DNA of 64,000 nucleotides from Lepidostoma basale (GCA_022606425.2 JAHDVF020001468.1:310001-374000); one strand, 5' to 3'. Counted from the stretch's first letter, positions 43,144-54,990 are shown. Notes: generated by a model from the sequence alone, not told the origin. Numbers and translations: made by a program.

Positions 43144-43774
43144 TTCTTCTTCTTCTTTTAATAGAACTGTCGATCTGTGACACAGAAATCATGTCTCGTC
43201 GGATGATGAGGTCCAGCCCGTCCTTCCATCTCTTAAGCGGGCTTCCAGGTGGGCGGTGTCCGGAGGGGATTTCATAAGCGGCTGTATATGCAAGTCTGTC
43301 ACCATCCATTCGGGCTACATGGTCTCACCAGTCTTCTGGATCTACTCCACTGAACGATATACTCTATTTCGCAAGTTTTTCTTACGTCTATGTTGCGGAC
43401 ATAATCTCGGATAGTTTTTCCAGTAATTGATCTTTGGACCTTCATCTCCGATGTTCTTAGTAGACTCTTGGTTCGTACAGTGTCGGCCCGCGTCCCTACA
43501 GCGTACGTCATGATAGGTCGCACGCATGTTTTGTAAATTCTGATCTTGCTGTCGATACGCATGTGCTTGTTCTTCCAGATCAGATTCTTCAGACACCCTG
43601 ACACGGCAGAGGTTTTACTGGCTTGTTCTCGTACTTCGGTATAGAGGTAATTATGGCTGCAGATCTCTACTCCCAAATATCTGAAACTCATTACTTGCTT
43701 CACAGGTATATCATCAACAGTCAACTTACATCTTATAGGTTGCCTAGATATAGTGGAGACTTTTTGTTTTGCTG
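43144..43774 (-). mobile_element. LINE family E insertion with 11-bp target-site duplication
   Basis: A 631-bp 5'-truncated element. The minus strand reads MSFRYLGVEICSHNYLYTEV, REQASKTSAVSGCLKNLIWK, NKHMRIDSKIRIYKTCVRPI, RSITGKTIRDYVRNIDVRKT and, after a frame shift, MDGDRLAYTAAYEIPSGHRP, PGSPLKRWKDGLDLI. Its 3' tail is GAA-rich (43144-43160 on +). Exact flanking ACATATGGATC copies (43133-43143, 43775-43785) prove a target-primed insertion. Confidence 0.88.
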
Positions 43775-43780
43775 ACATAT

Positions 43781-43840
43781 GGATCAAATCAATCAAATAT
43801 TCAGTGTGGGAAACGCGAGGAGTCAGAAAAATCGACAGAA
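43781..43840 (+). mobile_element. LINE family A fragment, plus part of an inverted copy
   Basis: GGATCAAATCAATCAAATAT and GGAGTCAGAAAAATCGACAG are family A sequence in the opposite orientation to 42895-43138. Confidence 0.6.
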
Positions 43841-44150
43841 CCTATACCAAATATATTATATTATATTTGGTACAGGTTCTTTCTACTTATTAAAATGTTT
43901 CCACTAAAATGTGACAGTTCGTTGGTACTATTTTATACTTTTTACGACTAACTTCATTCATATCTCATTTCGTGCATGTTTTCGCAATTCGTGAATTGGC
44001 ACGCGTGAAATGTCCGGCTATTGATGGCTAAATTCATCATGTCGCACTCGCGTAACACGGTGTGCACGCAGCTCTCAATTTTACTCTCTATTAAAGGCGC
44101 CAAGAGAATTATTACTTCAAAAAAGTTTTCTATCCCTGTCGACAAAAGTT
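43841..44150. other. No gene; short inverted repeat at about 43840-43885
   Basis: AACCTATACCAAATATA and TATATTTGGTACAGGTT form a near-perfect hairpin. Confidence 0.5.
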
Positions 44151-44151
44151 G

Positions 44152-44745
44152 TAACTAACTAACTAACTAACTAACTAACCATCACGCCATTTCCCCGCAG
44201 GGGTAGGCAGAGAGGATGGATCGCCACAGTGCTCTGTCCTGGCATACCTCTCGGGCTTCCTCTATTCCGACTTCGAATGTGGCCGCCTTTTAGTAATTGA
44301 TTAATTTGGTCATGCCATGTTTCCCTCGGTCGTCCTCGGCTTCTTTTCCCGCGCACGCTGCTTGTGTACAAATTTTTAACCATTCTACTCTCATCCATTG
44401 GTTCCATAAGTCCAAACCATCTCAGGGATCCTTTTTTAATTTTATCCATGATGCAGCCATCTGCCTTACATTTCTCTCTTATTTCATCGTTCGGTATTCT
44501 AGCATACAACGTTTTCCCGCACATTATTCTTAGTGATCTCATTTCTACGGCGTTTATCCTGCTTTCATCCTTTTTTGCCAGCTCCAAGCTTCACTTCCAT
44601 ACATGAGGGTTGGCACTAGAACTCCATTGTGTACTGCCATTTTTGCTTCTGTGGATATATTTCTATTTGCAGTAATGACATTGAGTGCTCCATTTATTTT
44701 ATTCCCAGCACCAACCCTTCTTTCGATGTTTCGACGAAAGTTGTA
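44152..44745 (-). mobile_element. LINE family A 3' end, distinct subfamily
   Basis: It has a long (GTTA)n tail (44152-44180). The minus strand reads KKDESRINAVEMRSLRIMCG, KTLYARIPNDEIREKCKADG, CIMDKIKKGSLRWFGLMEPM and KRSRGRPRETWHDQINQLLK. It diverges from the main A group in many residues (KTLYARIPN against YSVYDRVSN). Confidence 0.8.
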
Positions 44746-45310
44746 AGGGGGTTAAAAGGTCTGTTATGTTTGAAACCCAAAAAATTTCATTAACATAACA
44801 TTTAATGGTCAAGTAATTATGAAGCATCGTATAAACACATAACCATTGAGAATACTTTGGCACGTCCGTTGTGTATGGCTGAGTCTCTCATATAATAACA
44901 CTTACGAGTATAATGAGCAAACGGGAGCCCTTCCGAGCCGCGGACATCGCTATTATATTATATCAATACTATACTGTTCCCAGAATCCGGCGACTGGCTT
45001 TTAAGGAATATTACAAAAAAAAATGTGCCCCGATGGAAGATTACTCTGCGATGGGCATACTGATCGGGATGGTCCCGAGCAGCATCCTGCATCGAAGATA
45101 ATACGGAATTTTTATATGAATCCATTAACAGTCTTATAATGTTAATTCGCAAATATTTTCGGACATCTTTTTAAAGTTCAGGCGCGCATTAACGATAAAA
45201 AAAACTGATTTAAAATTAAGGGCCGGGATTTTTTTCTGTCTGTAATTATTTGTATTTCCAATAATTAATGCATGTCAAAGTATCGCCCCGGGTTGAAAAT
45301 AATGAATTCT
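44746..45310. other. Unassigned
   Basis: A 62-codon plus-strand frame (44913-45101) is preserved in a GC-richer patch, but its product is not recognisable. Confidence 0.35.
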
Positions 45311-45314
45311 TAAA

Positions 45315-45838
45315 ACTAACTAACTAACTGACCATCACGCCGTCTCCCCGAAGACTCTAGGCAGAAAGAATGGACTGTCACACTTTTCTTTCCTGACATA
45401 TTTCTCTCACTTCCTCAACATTCATACATCGTGTCATGCACGCGCGTCGATTTCTCTGCCTCCTCACATGGCCGACATTCAATATTTGATTTATTTGATA
45501 GTGCCACGTTTTCCTCGGTCTTCCTCTATTTCTGGTTCCATTTACATCGTTAACATATTTTTTTTTTACCATTCTTTCTTCATTCATTCCTTCCATATGT
45601 CCAAACCGTCATAATGATCATTTTGTTATTTTGTTCATAACACCATCATTCGCACCGCATTCACTTTTTATATTTTTATTCCACACTCTATCATACACAT
45701 ACTATCCGCACATTCGTCTAAGAGATCTCATTTCTACTGCATTTATTCTACTTTCATCCTTTTTTGCCAGTTTCATGCTTCGCTTCCATACATAAGGGTC
45801 GGTAGAAGAACACCATTGTGCACTGCCATTCTAGGTTT
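45315..45838 (-). mobile_element. LINE family A 3' end
   Basis: (GTTA)n tail at 45316-45331. The tail NEERMVKKKYVNDVNGTRNR, GRPRKTWHYQINQILNVGHV and the upstream GVLLPTLMYGSEA are in separate frames. Confidence 0.8.
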
Positions 45839-45959
45839 TGAATTATTGATTACCGTTATCAAATATTTGGTTTTTACCAAGCGTCCAGTACCACAGACGT
45901 TTAGATTACCAACAATCATTTGTTTAAAACAGACCAAGTTGGAATTTTTAACGAATTGA

Positions 45960-46070
45960 ATGGTAAATAAATTGACTGCCTCCCCGAAGGTACCGGGTTC
46001 GATTTGATTGTCACACTGTCTGGTCTGGTGTAGAATTCTCGTGACAGTAAAATGGGGATAGATTAGCTTT
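45960..46070 (+). mobile_element. SINE1 fragment
   Basis: CCCCGAAGGTACCGGGTTCG, then TTGTCACACTGTCTGGTCTG and CGTGACAGTAAAATGGGGAT. A family A fragment follows immediately. Confidence 0.65.
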
Positions 46071-46275
46071 TTAACCATTCATCCCTCATCCATTCGTTTC
46101 ATATGTCAAAACCATCTTAGTGACCTTTTCTTCATTTTATTTATCACGCATTTATCCGCCTAACATTCCTTACTTACTTCATCATTAGATATTCTATAGT
46201 ACATTGTTTTTCCGCGCATTATTCTTAGTGACCTCATTTCTACGGCGTTTATCCTACTTTCATCCTTCTTTTTTT
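46071..46275 (-). mobile_element. LINE family A internal fragment (44.2 kb-like subfamily)
   Basis: The minus strand has the ADKCVINKMKKRSLRWF region and RRKEMRSLRIMRGKTMYYRI-like order. It shares more with the 44152-44745 copy than with the main A group. Confidence 0.55.
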
Positions 46276-46394
46276 ATAAGTTCTTACTGATAAAAAAATT
46301 ATTATTAGTACTAATAACAAATAGCCTAGGTTAACTTTTGTATTTAAATTATTGTAACGAATTTTAAATGCGTTTTTTTATATTATTAGTCTAT

Positions 46395-46505
46395 CTTTGT
46401 TCAGTTTTTATTATATTTTTACACCTGAAGATGGAGGTATCCTCCGAAACATTTTAATATTTTGTGGATTAAACAAATTTGTTTTCAATTTCCTAAGTAT
46501 ATTAG
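46395..46505 (+). repeat. FB7 repeat with hammerhead-like motif
   Basis: At 46425-46450: CTGAAGA, one T, perfect stem GGAGG/CCTCC around TAT, then GAAAC. The end TTTTCAATTTCCTAAGTATA is shared with the hairpin at 2099-2141. Confidence 0.7.
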
Positions 46506-47237
46506 TTTCTTACTACAAAAAGGTGCGTAATTTTATAGTGCAATCTGTCTGAGCTGCAAATGTAGCCAGTCGCAGTTTGAGATATTTTTTTACTGCAAAT
46601 GAAGCCAAGCGCACAATGGGGCACACAATAAATTAGTATAATATTTCTTGTGATAAAATATGTACTCGTATGTATCCCTTACTAATTCTACTTTAGTGGC
46701 TCTACAGCCCTTATTGAACTAAGACCTAAATCTATCCTCGCCTCCAACTCCTCCTGTCATCCGTTGTCACCCTCCAATTCTGTTTTAGCAGCATCTGGGT
46801 TGGCCAATAAAATTAGGTTATTTTTACTAATGAGTTTACCGACCACTAGACTATTACTCAGAAATTTAACCCTTGAATTCCTTATAAATACAATGCACAA
46901 TATTTCCGCGATCCGTCTAAAAGGGTCAGAAATGATTACATCCCGTGTTGCCATAATCTCTCCGCAGGCGCAGGTAGTTGTCACACAGTTTAATGCCCAT
47001 TTAATTGCCAGCCAGGTCTAATCCTGATCCCGTGTCCTTCCTGTTATTACATCGAGTACCAACTCTGCAATCATATCATCGAGTAGCAGCTCCTCTCAAA
47101 CTGTTTTCATTGTGATATCCTATTCGATCCGTCGGTATCATAAAACCCCTTGTTTATATATTTTTACGATTATTTTTTGATCTGTCACTACTAAATACAT
47201 GTATATTATAAATACTAAAATCTGAACTATTTTTATA
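46506..47237. other. No gene; possible LINE tail at 46690-47050 (-)
   Basis: GTGGCTCTACAGCCCTTATT resembles GCTCTACAGTCCTGTAGCT at the 3' end of the family D element at 52.44 kb. Short open frames are present on both strands without domains. Confidence 0.35.
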
Positions 47238-47592
47238 CATTATAATGATGGTGCAAATGATGGTGTTATGAACAAAATAATGAAAGGATCATTAACATGG
47301 TTTGGACACATGGAAAGAATGAATGAAGAAAGAATGTTAAAAAAAGTATATGTTAACGATGTAAATGGAACCAGAAATAGAGTAAGACCGAGAAAAACGT
47401 GGCATGATCAAATAAATCAAATATCGAATGTCGGCCATGTGAGGAGTCAGAGAAATCGACGCGCGTGCATGACACGATGTATGAATGTTGAGGAATCAAG
47501 AGAAATATGTCAGGAAAGAAAAGTGTGACAGTCCATTCTTTCTACCCACCCCTTCGGAGAGACGGCGTGATGTTTAGTTAGCTAGTAGGTTA
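47238..47592 (+). mobile_element. LINE family A 3' end, open for 86 codons
   Basis: MNKIMKGSLTWFGHMERMNE, ERMLKKVYVNDVNGTRNRVR, PRKTWHDQINQISNVGHVRS, ACMTRCMNVEESREICQERK, then a stop and a partly lost TTAG tail. Confidence 0.8.
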
Positions 47593-47777
47593 ATAAAGTT
47601 TAAAAATAAAAACGATATATTATATAATCGGGTTGATACATAATCCAATTTCACCTCCCATGGACAACATTTTTTATAAAATAAATCCATATTTTTTCTC
47701 TCATCGGTTTATTCCTAATATAGCTCCTTAAATGGCTCATCGGGTCACTCGTAGTTTTTCGACACATTTTATGATTA

Positions 47778-47995
47778 TTACTTATTTATACAGCCGATGT
47801 TGATCACTGTTGAACATAGGCCTCCCCTATACTTTCCCACAAGTCCTATCTTTTATCTTCGACATCCAGTAATTTTTTTAATGTCATCAGACTATCTTGT
47901 GGGAGGTTTTTTGGCTTTACGAGGTCTCCACTCCACTCCCCTTCTGAATTGTTTTTGGTCCAGTCTGGCACAATATTTAAAACGTCCGTCGGTGA
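47778..47995 (-). mobile_element. LINE family I 3' tail
   Basis: GATCACTGTTGAACATAGGC and CTCCCCTATACTTTCCCAC on + correspond to the 6119-6345 copy in order, including TGGCTTTACGAGGTCTCCAC against TCTTCGCGGGGTCTCCACTC. Confidence 0.6.
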
Positions 47996-48540
47996 AATCA
48001 TTATCAGAGAAAAGTTGATAAAACACTGAACATCAGATATCGTCGCTTGCTAACCGATACTACTTTAATTATAGTGACAAAGAAGTTGAGGAACAGCTGA
48101 AGGCGGAGAATAATTATTAAGCCCCTGCATTAAGAGTAATAGTCACCGTAATGGCACCTGGGAACAGAATTGCCTTTACTGTGCACTCCGTAATGCGCAA
48201 TATAAATTAATAATAATGAAGAAATATAAACATGTCGAAAAACAAGCATAAAATAATATAATACCTTTCATTAGATCGTTTGTAATTTCTAATTACGAGA
48301 TGAATCATATTTAATGCATTGAGTTTCGAAAAATATTCAATATTAATTACGATTATCGATATGTGTATTTATGTATTATATGTTAAAATAGGCCAACATT
48401 AGTGATGCACAAAACCGTAACCTCTCGATTAGTAGGATATTAATGATATTAACGAACAACATTTTTTCAATTTGTAAAACATGTCTTCTATGTTCGTCAT
48501 ATGTTTTGACAGATGTTATAAAGATTTATACCATCAAGAA
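47996..48540. other. AT-rich, nothing recognised
   Basis: No feature seen. Confidence 0.45.
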
Positions 48541-48545
48541 TTAAT

Positions 48546-49010
48546 TATATCTCAATAGAGACGAAGATGTAAATTATTTGGTAACAGAATATGGTGGTCG
48601 ATACGTTTTACAGGACTTATGACCTGTGATTGGTCGGGTTAAGCAATCGCTTTATGTAATGCAACATTCCCCATTTCTCCCTTCTACGAACACGTGTGAT
48701 AATTGGGTTGATAGACTTTCACATTATATTAATACAGATTTTCTGCTTAATGTTTACCTCTAGTCTCAATAGATGGCGCTAGTGTAGATTGAACTAAAAT
48801 GTGTGAAATGTTTCTCAACATGTTAGCATATATACAACTTTCAAATAATTGTCAGACGTGGTGTTCGTAGAAGGGCGCAATAAAGAATGTTGTATTACAT
48901 AAAGTGATCGCTTAACCCTAACAATGACAGGTCATTAGTCCTGTAAAGTGCCTCGACCACCATATTCTGTTTCCAAATCATTTACATCTTAGTCTATATT
49001 GAGATAAATT
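48546..49010. mobile_element. FB9 foldback/MITE, most complete copy
   Basis: The arms of about 160 bp (48546-48705 and 48852-49010) are imperfect inverted copies: TATCTCAATAGAGACGAAGA at the left end and TCTATATTGAGATAAATTT at the right. The core of about 145 bp contains ATAGATGGCGCTAGTGTAGA. It has no coding capacity. Copies: 955-1288 and, inside the mariner, 37868-38110. Confidence 0.75.
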
Positions 49011-49064
49011 TAATTTTTAATAATTAATACACCCGTAATGGGTAAAATCCAGCATTTGTCTACA

Positions 49065-49275
49065 AGTATTTGTACACAAAAAACAAAATGTTGATTTATA
49101 ACATCTGTCAAAACTGATCATATTTGTAAACAATTTTATAATATTTTAAATATGTATCTTTACAATATGTATTACTGGAGAAGGACCAGTTGTCCGAAAC
49201 AAGTCTGATACGTGTTTTAAAAAAATTAAGTTAGTGTTGTATATACAAAGTACATAAAAAAGAAAAACGAAATTT
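49065..49275 (+). repeat. FB3 copy, half-length
   Basis: ATATGTATCTTTAC, GGAGAAGGACCAGTTGTCCG and GTGTTGTATATACAAAGTAC follow the order of the right arm of the 1.7-2.0 kb element. The stem is GGAC/GTCC. Confidence 0.65.
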
Positions 49276-49690
49276 AAAACATGTAACTAGCCGATAAATT
49301 ATTTAATTTTATGTATACAAACATATGTCCCTGTCAGTCCAAATGTTGACATAATCGGGGAATATTCAAAAAATTATAAATGATCTTCCAGCGTAGGGAC
49401 ATATGCTCTGAGCATGGTTGGGGCGGTCCGCACAGAGAGGTTAAAACCCTGATAAAATTACTATTAAAATATATTGTTTGATTCGGTTTCACGTTTACAT
49501 TATTAAATTATATCGCATATTAATTTTTTAAAACATGATTTTTTTCTCAAAACTTTGCAAGTTTCAAAGTAAGTGATTTCTAAAACTCAAACATATTCGT
49601 ATGTGAGTAACAATCGTAAAAAAAAACATATGAAATAACTGTAAATATGTTTATGATGAAATATAATTAATAGGGAAAGTAAGGGGGATC
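49276..49690. other. AT-rich; short inverted repeat TATGTCCCT...AGGGACATA at 49324-49402
   Basis: ACATATGTCCCTGTCAG near 49321 is inverted at 49394 (GTAGGGACATATGCTCT). Function unknown. Confidence 0.4.
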
Positions 49691-49879
49691 CTATTGACTC
49701 TTCGAGCGGTGCATGGTCATCACCATGGTGATGTCTATGCTACGCTGAAGGATTGATCTGATCCAACGTACCTAACCGCACTTCCTCGACTTTGGTCTCC
49801 CCTGTAAACTATGCGAAATGTTAGAGGTCGAGTAATTAGCCTCGGTGGATAATATTGATTCATAGGCCAACGTGGAAGG

Positions 49880-50012
49880 ACACCTCGCCAACCCGTCTGG
49901 CAAGCGTGGCGTTGTAATGCCAACCACCCCCCGTATGACGTGTCGTACGAGGAGAAGTATGGGGGAGGCCTATGTCCAGCAGTTGACGACGACGGCTGTT
50001 TAAGAAGAAGAA
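49880..50012 (+). mobile_element. LINE family I 3' tail
   Basis: GAGAAGTATGGGGGAGGCCT, ATGTCCAGCAGTTGACGACG and GGCTGTTTAAGAAGAAGAAG form the 3' end. The region upstream from 49690 is GC-richer and probably belongs to the same element. Confidence 0.65.
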
Positions 50013-50334
50013 GATAATTAATATAATATATGCATACATTGTCACCTTGGTAGAATTATAACTGCAGGATGATGTCGGCGGCACGGCACACCGAATCGGA
50101 GGTAAGCGTGCATTACCCATCACACACTTGAGGATAGAGTCTGCAACGATCTCCCGAAGAGGTTACCATGGGACACGAACATACCCTAGATCCCAGAAAA
50201 AAAAGTCAATTATCTTACGCAAACAAAACACACTCAACATCCCAGAAAATATTATTGTATACCATAATATTTTCTGGGAATTTTCTGGGAATAATCTTAC
50301 TCAAAGAAAACATAACATGTAAAGCACTAAGAAA

Positions 50335-50675
50335 AGTCAATAAAATATTTTTGGTAAAGTTAAAGCATTAGCACTATGGAAATCGATTAGATAATCCATT
50401 GTTTTGGCGGAAACCATTAGATATTTCAACATTATTAACTGTATAATTGAAACACTGTTATAAAATCACAATTAATTTCATTTCTATGAAACCGTCGCGA
50501 CAGGTGTTTTGCTAACCAATGTTAGCATCATCAGATGTTACAATCAACTGAAATCAACTGAATCAACCGAATCTCGTTGATGATGCTAAAAATGTTAAGC
50601 GAAACAGCTATCGCCACAATTTCATAGAAATTAAATCAATTATGATATTATGACAGTGTTTCAATTAAACTTTTT
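50335..50675. repeat. FB1 foldback element, two facing hammerhead-like motifs
   Basis: Minus motif at 50494-50534: CTGATGA, one T, perfect stem GCTAAC/GTTAGC around ATTG, AAAACACCTGTCGCGAC. Plus motif at 50577-50617: TTGATGA, one T, GCTAAA...TTAAGC, GAAACAGCTATCGCCAC. Both arms share ATTTCATTTCTATGAAA-type flanks. Confidence 0.8.
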
Positions 50676-50850
50676 TTATTAAGTACTGTTTTTATATACG
50701 TTTACGTATACGTTTCAATTAAGTACCTACCTACTGGTTATTTTTCCGCTATTTAATGTATTTTTCTCGGCGTGTTTAGAAGGAATTGTTCCTTCATTCC
50801 AAGGAGAATAATATGAATATAAACATACGTTATAAAACAAACAAAAAATG

Positions 50851-51095
50851 ACCTGCGTGGCAGAATAGTAAGAGCTCTGACATCCATACCGAAGGTCCCG
50901 GATTCGATTCCACACGCGGCAGTGTGTTTGTCACACTGTCTTTGGTCTGGTATAGAATTCACGTGACAATAAAATGGCGATAGATTGGCTACCTATCACA
51001 TGTCACGAGAATCATCAATATAATAGCTAAAAATAATGTGTATACAGTAATTGGATTCAAACGAACTGTTGTATACAAGGAAAAAAAAAAAAAAG
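50851..51095 (+). mobile_element. SINE1, most complete copy with poly(A) tail
   Basis: The tRNA-like head from 50851 has a box A-like TGGCAGAATAGTAAGAGC and box B GGATTCGATTCC (50900-50911). The body (GTGTTTGTCACACTGTCTTT, ATAGATTGGCTACCTATCAC) follows, then TGTATACAGTAATTGGATTC and a run of A at 51081-51094. Length is about 245 bp. Confidence 0.8.
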
Positions 51096-51637
51096 TGTTG
51101 TATTATATAGTTTTCAATATTTTTTATTATTTATTAAACATCGGAGATCCACTGACTATTCACAATATTTAAAAAAATGCAATATTTAAATCTTTTTTCA
51201 TTCCATTGCAAATGATCATAATTATGACGGTTATTTCTATTTTTTTTCTTCGCGTAGACAGGTTTGAAACCAACCGTGCATATAAACACCATGTTTTTAA
51301 TTTTATGAAAATACAAAAAGATTAGATAGAATAAGCCGGTTAATAAAATATTATCCAAATCAGACTCGTAAAAACAGAGTATTACATTTCATGTTTGTTT
51401 GCGAAAGGGTTCCTTCAAAAAGATAAAAATCTTACGGGTTTTCAAAGATAAGTGTTATTGCCTCTCTACAACTAATTAAATATCTGGAAGGTGCATAATA
51501 AAAACATCGAAGTATTAAAAAACACATTTTTTACCAGTCTGTATGCTATATCTAAAAGAATATTCGTTTCGAATTTATCAAAATCGGATTAAAATAAGAA
51601 ATACAGCTTGCTCTTATTGTAATTTAGTACAATGTTT
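51096..51637. other. AT-rich, nothing recognised
   Basis: No feature seen. Confidence 0.45.
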
Positions 51638-52132
51638 AAACTAACTAACTAACCATCACGCCGTCTCCCCGAAGGGGTATGCAAAAATATTAGACGGCAC
51701 ACTTTTCTTTCCTGGCATACTTCTCTCGCTTTCTCAACATTTATACATCGTGGCATGCACGGACGTCGATTTTTCTGATTCCTCACGTGGCCGGCATTCA
51801 ATATTTCATTTATTTGATCGTGCCACGTTGTCCTCGATATTCCTCTGTTTCTCGTTGCATTTACATTGTTTTCATATACTTAACGTTAACATTTTTCTTC
51901 ATTCATTTTTTCCATGTTTCCAAACCATCTTAATGTTCCTTTCATTATTTTGTTCGTAACACTTTCATTCGCACCGCATTCATTTTTTATAATTTCATTC
52001 TACACTCCATCATTCACAGTTTTTCCATGCATTCGTCGAAAACACCTCATTTTTACTGCATTTATTCTACTTTCATCCTTCTTTTGCCTATTTCGAGCTC
52101 CGCTTCCATACAAATAGGGTCGGAACAAGAAC
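51638..52132 (-). mobile_element. LINE family A 3' end
   Basis: GTTAGTTAGTTAG tail (51638-51653). The standard A order is present in decayed frames with an extra duplication near 51880 (ATACTTAACGTTAACATTTT). Confidence 0.75.
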
Positions 52133-52439
52133 ATTTAAACGTTTTAAATTTGTTTGAAAAACCTTCTACACAAATTAACCATTATTCATCATTACAACAT
52201 TTTTCGTTAATATATAAGAAAACGTAAATCTCAAATGTCTTATACTAGTATAAATAGTAATAATAATGTCTTATAAGAATATGCCAATACAACACTTTAA
52301 GTAATACAAAATGCACAATAAATTTATTCGTTTAGCCTTGACTCCTGCACATAGGCAATTTGAAATAGAGTTGTAAATCATGTTGCAGAAATATATTTAA
52401 AGGCGTTAGGAATTCAAAAAGAAATGAAAAATATTCTTC

Positions 52440-53485
52440 ATCTCTCTGGCTCTACAGTCCTGTAGCTATCTGAGCCCTCAACTTCCACTCCTCAGGTCTA
52501 ACTCTCAATAATTGCAGGTCCTTCTGAACACCGTCAAGCCAACCGCAGCCGCAGTCGTCCCACGCTGCGTATTCCCTCTAGTCTTGTAAATGTCAACTGT
52601 GGGTTGTTGACAGCTACTCCAGCACACCTAAGCCGTTGGAGTTTTATAAATTTGACTACGTACGATTGGTTGTATAATTCGTATAGCTCAGAGTTATGCC
52701 AGCGTCCCCATATATTATCACGAAGAGGGCCAAATATTATCAACTTCTAAGAATCCACAATACTCAGTGTCCAGGTCTCCGTTCCATATTTCAAGACTGT
52801 CCTTATAAGTGTTTTATATATATGAAGTTTTGTTCTCTTCGATATATGGAAAGATTTTAGATATTTGGAGGCTGAAGCAATATCTGTTGACTGAGATAAT
52901 GTGTTTTTTTATTTTGTCACTTGTTCTGTTATCACAAGTGATGTTGTTATAGTTAGTTGACTAGGTACACAAATTCATTGACTCTTTCAATGGTTTATTG
53001 TCTTAAATGCACAGATCTGGTTCAGGTTCCTGGTTCATTGTTATGGACAAATACTTATACTCTGTTTCTTGCACATTGACTTTTTATCTCATTCATTCTG
53101 CCCCTCGCCACAAAGCTAAAAAAGTATCCACAGTGGCCTCTCTACTAGATCGACCAATAATATCTTTATCAGCGTGTGCCAGTAGCTTGAGTGTTATTGG
53201 AGAAAATTGTCTCTGGACTATTCAGATGCACGTCTTGTATAACCTTTTCCAGGGCAAGGTTAAATAACATGCATACAAGTGCATCACCCTGTCGGAGTCC
53301 CTTCATTGTTTAAAATGGTTCAGATAGCGCATTCTGAATTCGGACAGTACATTCAACATCTCTCATGAGATTAAGCCACATTGGTAGGAACTGACTTGAT
53401 TTACGTGCGTGAGAAGTCTGTCATACAATACATAAGATAGTATTTTATAACCTTTATTCAGCGGGGTGATAGGTATGATAGATAG
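52440..53485 (-). pseudogene. LINE family D, RT domain relic (3' part)
   Basis: Minus-strand remnant of a non-LTR reverse transcriptase. From the 5' side: NKGYKILSYVLYDRLLTHVN and QVSSYQCGL (RT motifs before the core), then QGDALVCMLFNLALEKVIQD, and LLAHADKDIIGRSSREATVD where the catalytic YADD should be (here HADK). A C-terminal part follows to about 52440. It is frameshifted in several places. The 5' continuation is at 54421-54990, separated by a family C element. Confidence 0.75.
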
Positions 53486-53529
53486 ATAGATAAGGTGCGA
53501 TACAATATCGTGAACATCAATCTGGTCAA

Positions 53530-54420
53530 CTCTCATTAGCAAAGGAGTCCCACGAAAGATTGTGAATGTCATGTATGACGGTTGTTCTTGTCGTATAGTG
53601 CACCAGGGCAAACTCTCTGAGGCCATCAAACTGAGCGCAGGAGTGTGACAAGTATGTCTCCTATAACCCCTGCTCTTCATAGTGGTCTTCACGAGGAAGC
53701 GGTAAAAGTAGGTCTCAAGATTAATATGTTCAAGACAGTAGACCTACGAGTGTCCACAAATGACTCCACCCCAATCTTGCTCCACGGTGTTCGCATTGTG
53801 ACCATGACCAGCTTATGCTACCTTGGTAGTATGATAGCAGGCTCGGGAGGTACGGAGGATGAAGTTGCTAGCAGATTCAACAAGGCAAGGGGAGCTTTCG
53901 CTATGCTTCGCCCTGTATGGCGTTCCGGTATCATTTCGAGAAAGCTCAAACTCCAAATATTCAGCAGTAGCGTTAAAAGCGTACTGCTGTACGGATGTGA
54001 GACTTGGAAATCTACCGCGGACGTTATTGGTAAACTCCAGGTGTTTATAAATAGGTGCCTTCACTCAATATTCAAAATCCATTGGCCCCAAACAGTGTCA
54101 AATGCCGTTCTCTGGACAATGGCAGGCGAAAAGCCAATTAGAAAACAAGTCGCTAGACGCAAATGGCAGTAGATCGGTCACACTCTGAGACGGAACCCGG
54201 CCTGCATCGCTCAGGGCACACTAGATGGTCCCTTATGGGGGGAAAGAAAAAGCGAGGCAGACCTAGAGCCACCTGGAGAAGAGCCCTGCAGGACGAGGTT
54301 AAGGCAGCAGGCCTCACTTGGGATGATGTTAAGCATCAGGCATGCGATAGAGTCGGGTGGAGAAGGTTCCTTGAGGCCCTATGCACCACGGAGGTGACAG
54401 GACAAAAAAAAGAAGAAAGA
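53530..54420 (+). mobile_element. LINE family C, long truncated copy nested in family D
   Basis: It reads GVPRKIVNVMYDGCSCRIVH, then after a loss of the RT core HEEAVKVGLKINMFKTVDLR, SLCYLGSMIAGSGGTEDEVA, SRFNKARGAFAMLRPVWRSG, KLKLQIFSSSVKSVLLYGCE, WTMAGEKPIRKQVARRKWQ, stop, then the GRPRATWRRALQDEVKAAGL tail with GAA repeats. The YADD-containing segment is deleted. It is a pseudogene. Confidence 0.78.
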
Positions 54421-54990
54421 AGAAGAATTCCTTTACAATTCTCACATAGGAATGGGTTCCCTTTCTTATGTATTGAGCAAATGATCCCATTGTTTCATTC
54501 CCTTGGTAAAGTTTCCTTCGCCATGTCTGTACAATGATGGTATGCAGTATTGCTATGCGGTGGACCTGACCTCAAAATAGCTCAGTTGAAAGGTTATCGG
54601 TACCTGGCAATCTGTTATTTTTCAGCTTTCTTACGGCTTTTCTAACATCTTCAAGTGTTGCGGCATTATGGTCATCTTGAAAGGGGGAGCGTCTCATTTG
54701 GGTTTCTGCCTGTATTGTTATCGTCGTTACCGTTCAGTATCATTCTAAAATAACTAGACCACCTGTTAAAGATGTCTTGTCTATCACATAAGATGGTCCC
54801 ATCGCGGTCACGGCACGTTGCACGGCTATTGCTGGCTTGAATTCTTTTCTTGAGTCGTTAAATATTTTGTAGAATTTTCTACTTGCATAAACAGAGTTAA
54901 ATGATTCCAGTTCATCAATTTTTTTTATTTTTAAACAGACATTTTTTTAATTCCGTGAAAATGCTTTTCCTCCCTACGCCTATTTTGATT
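54421..54990 (-). pseudogene. LINE family D, RT-proximal 5' part
   Basis: The minus strand contains a conserved linker just before the RT domain (NAATLEDVRKAVRKLKNNRL, PGTDNLSTELF), then HRIAILHTIIVQTWRRK. It continues the family D relic at 52440-53485 on the far side of the nested family C copy. Confidence 0.6.

Noticed and set aside
44913..45101. 62-codon frame as a possible small gene
   Set aside because: No family resemblance. Length is within chance for this composition.
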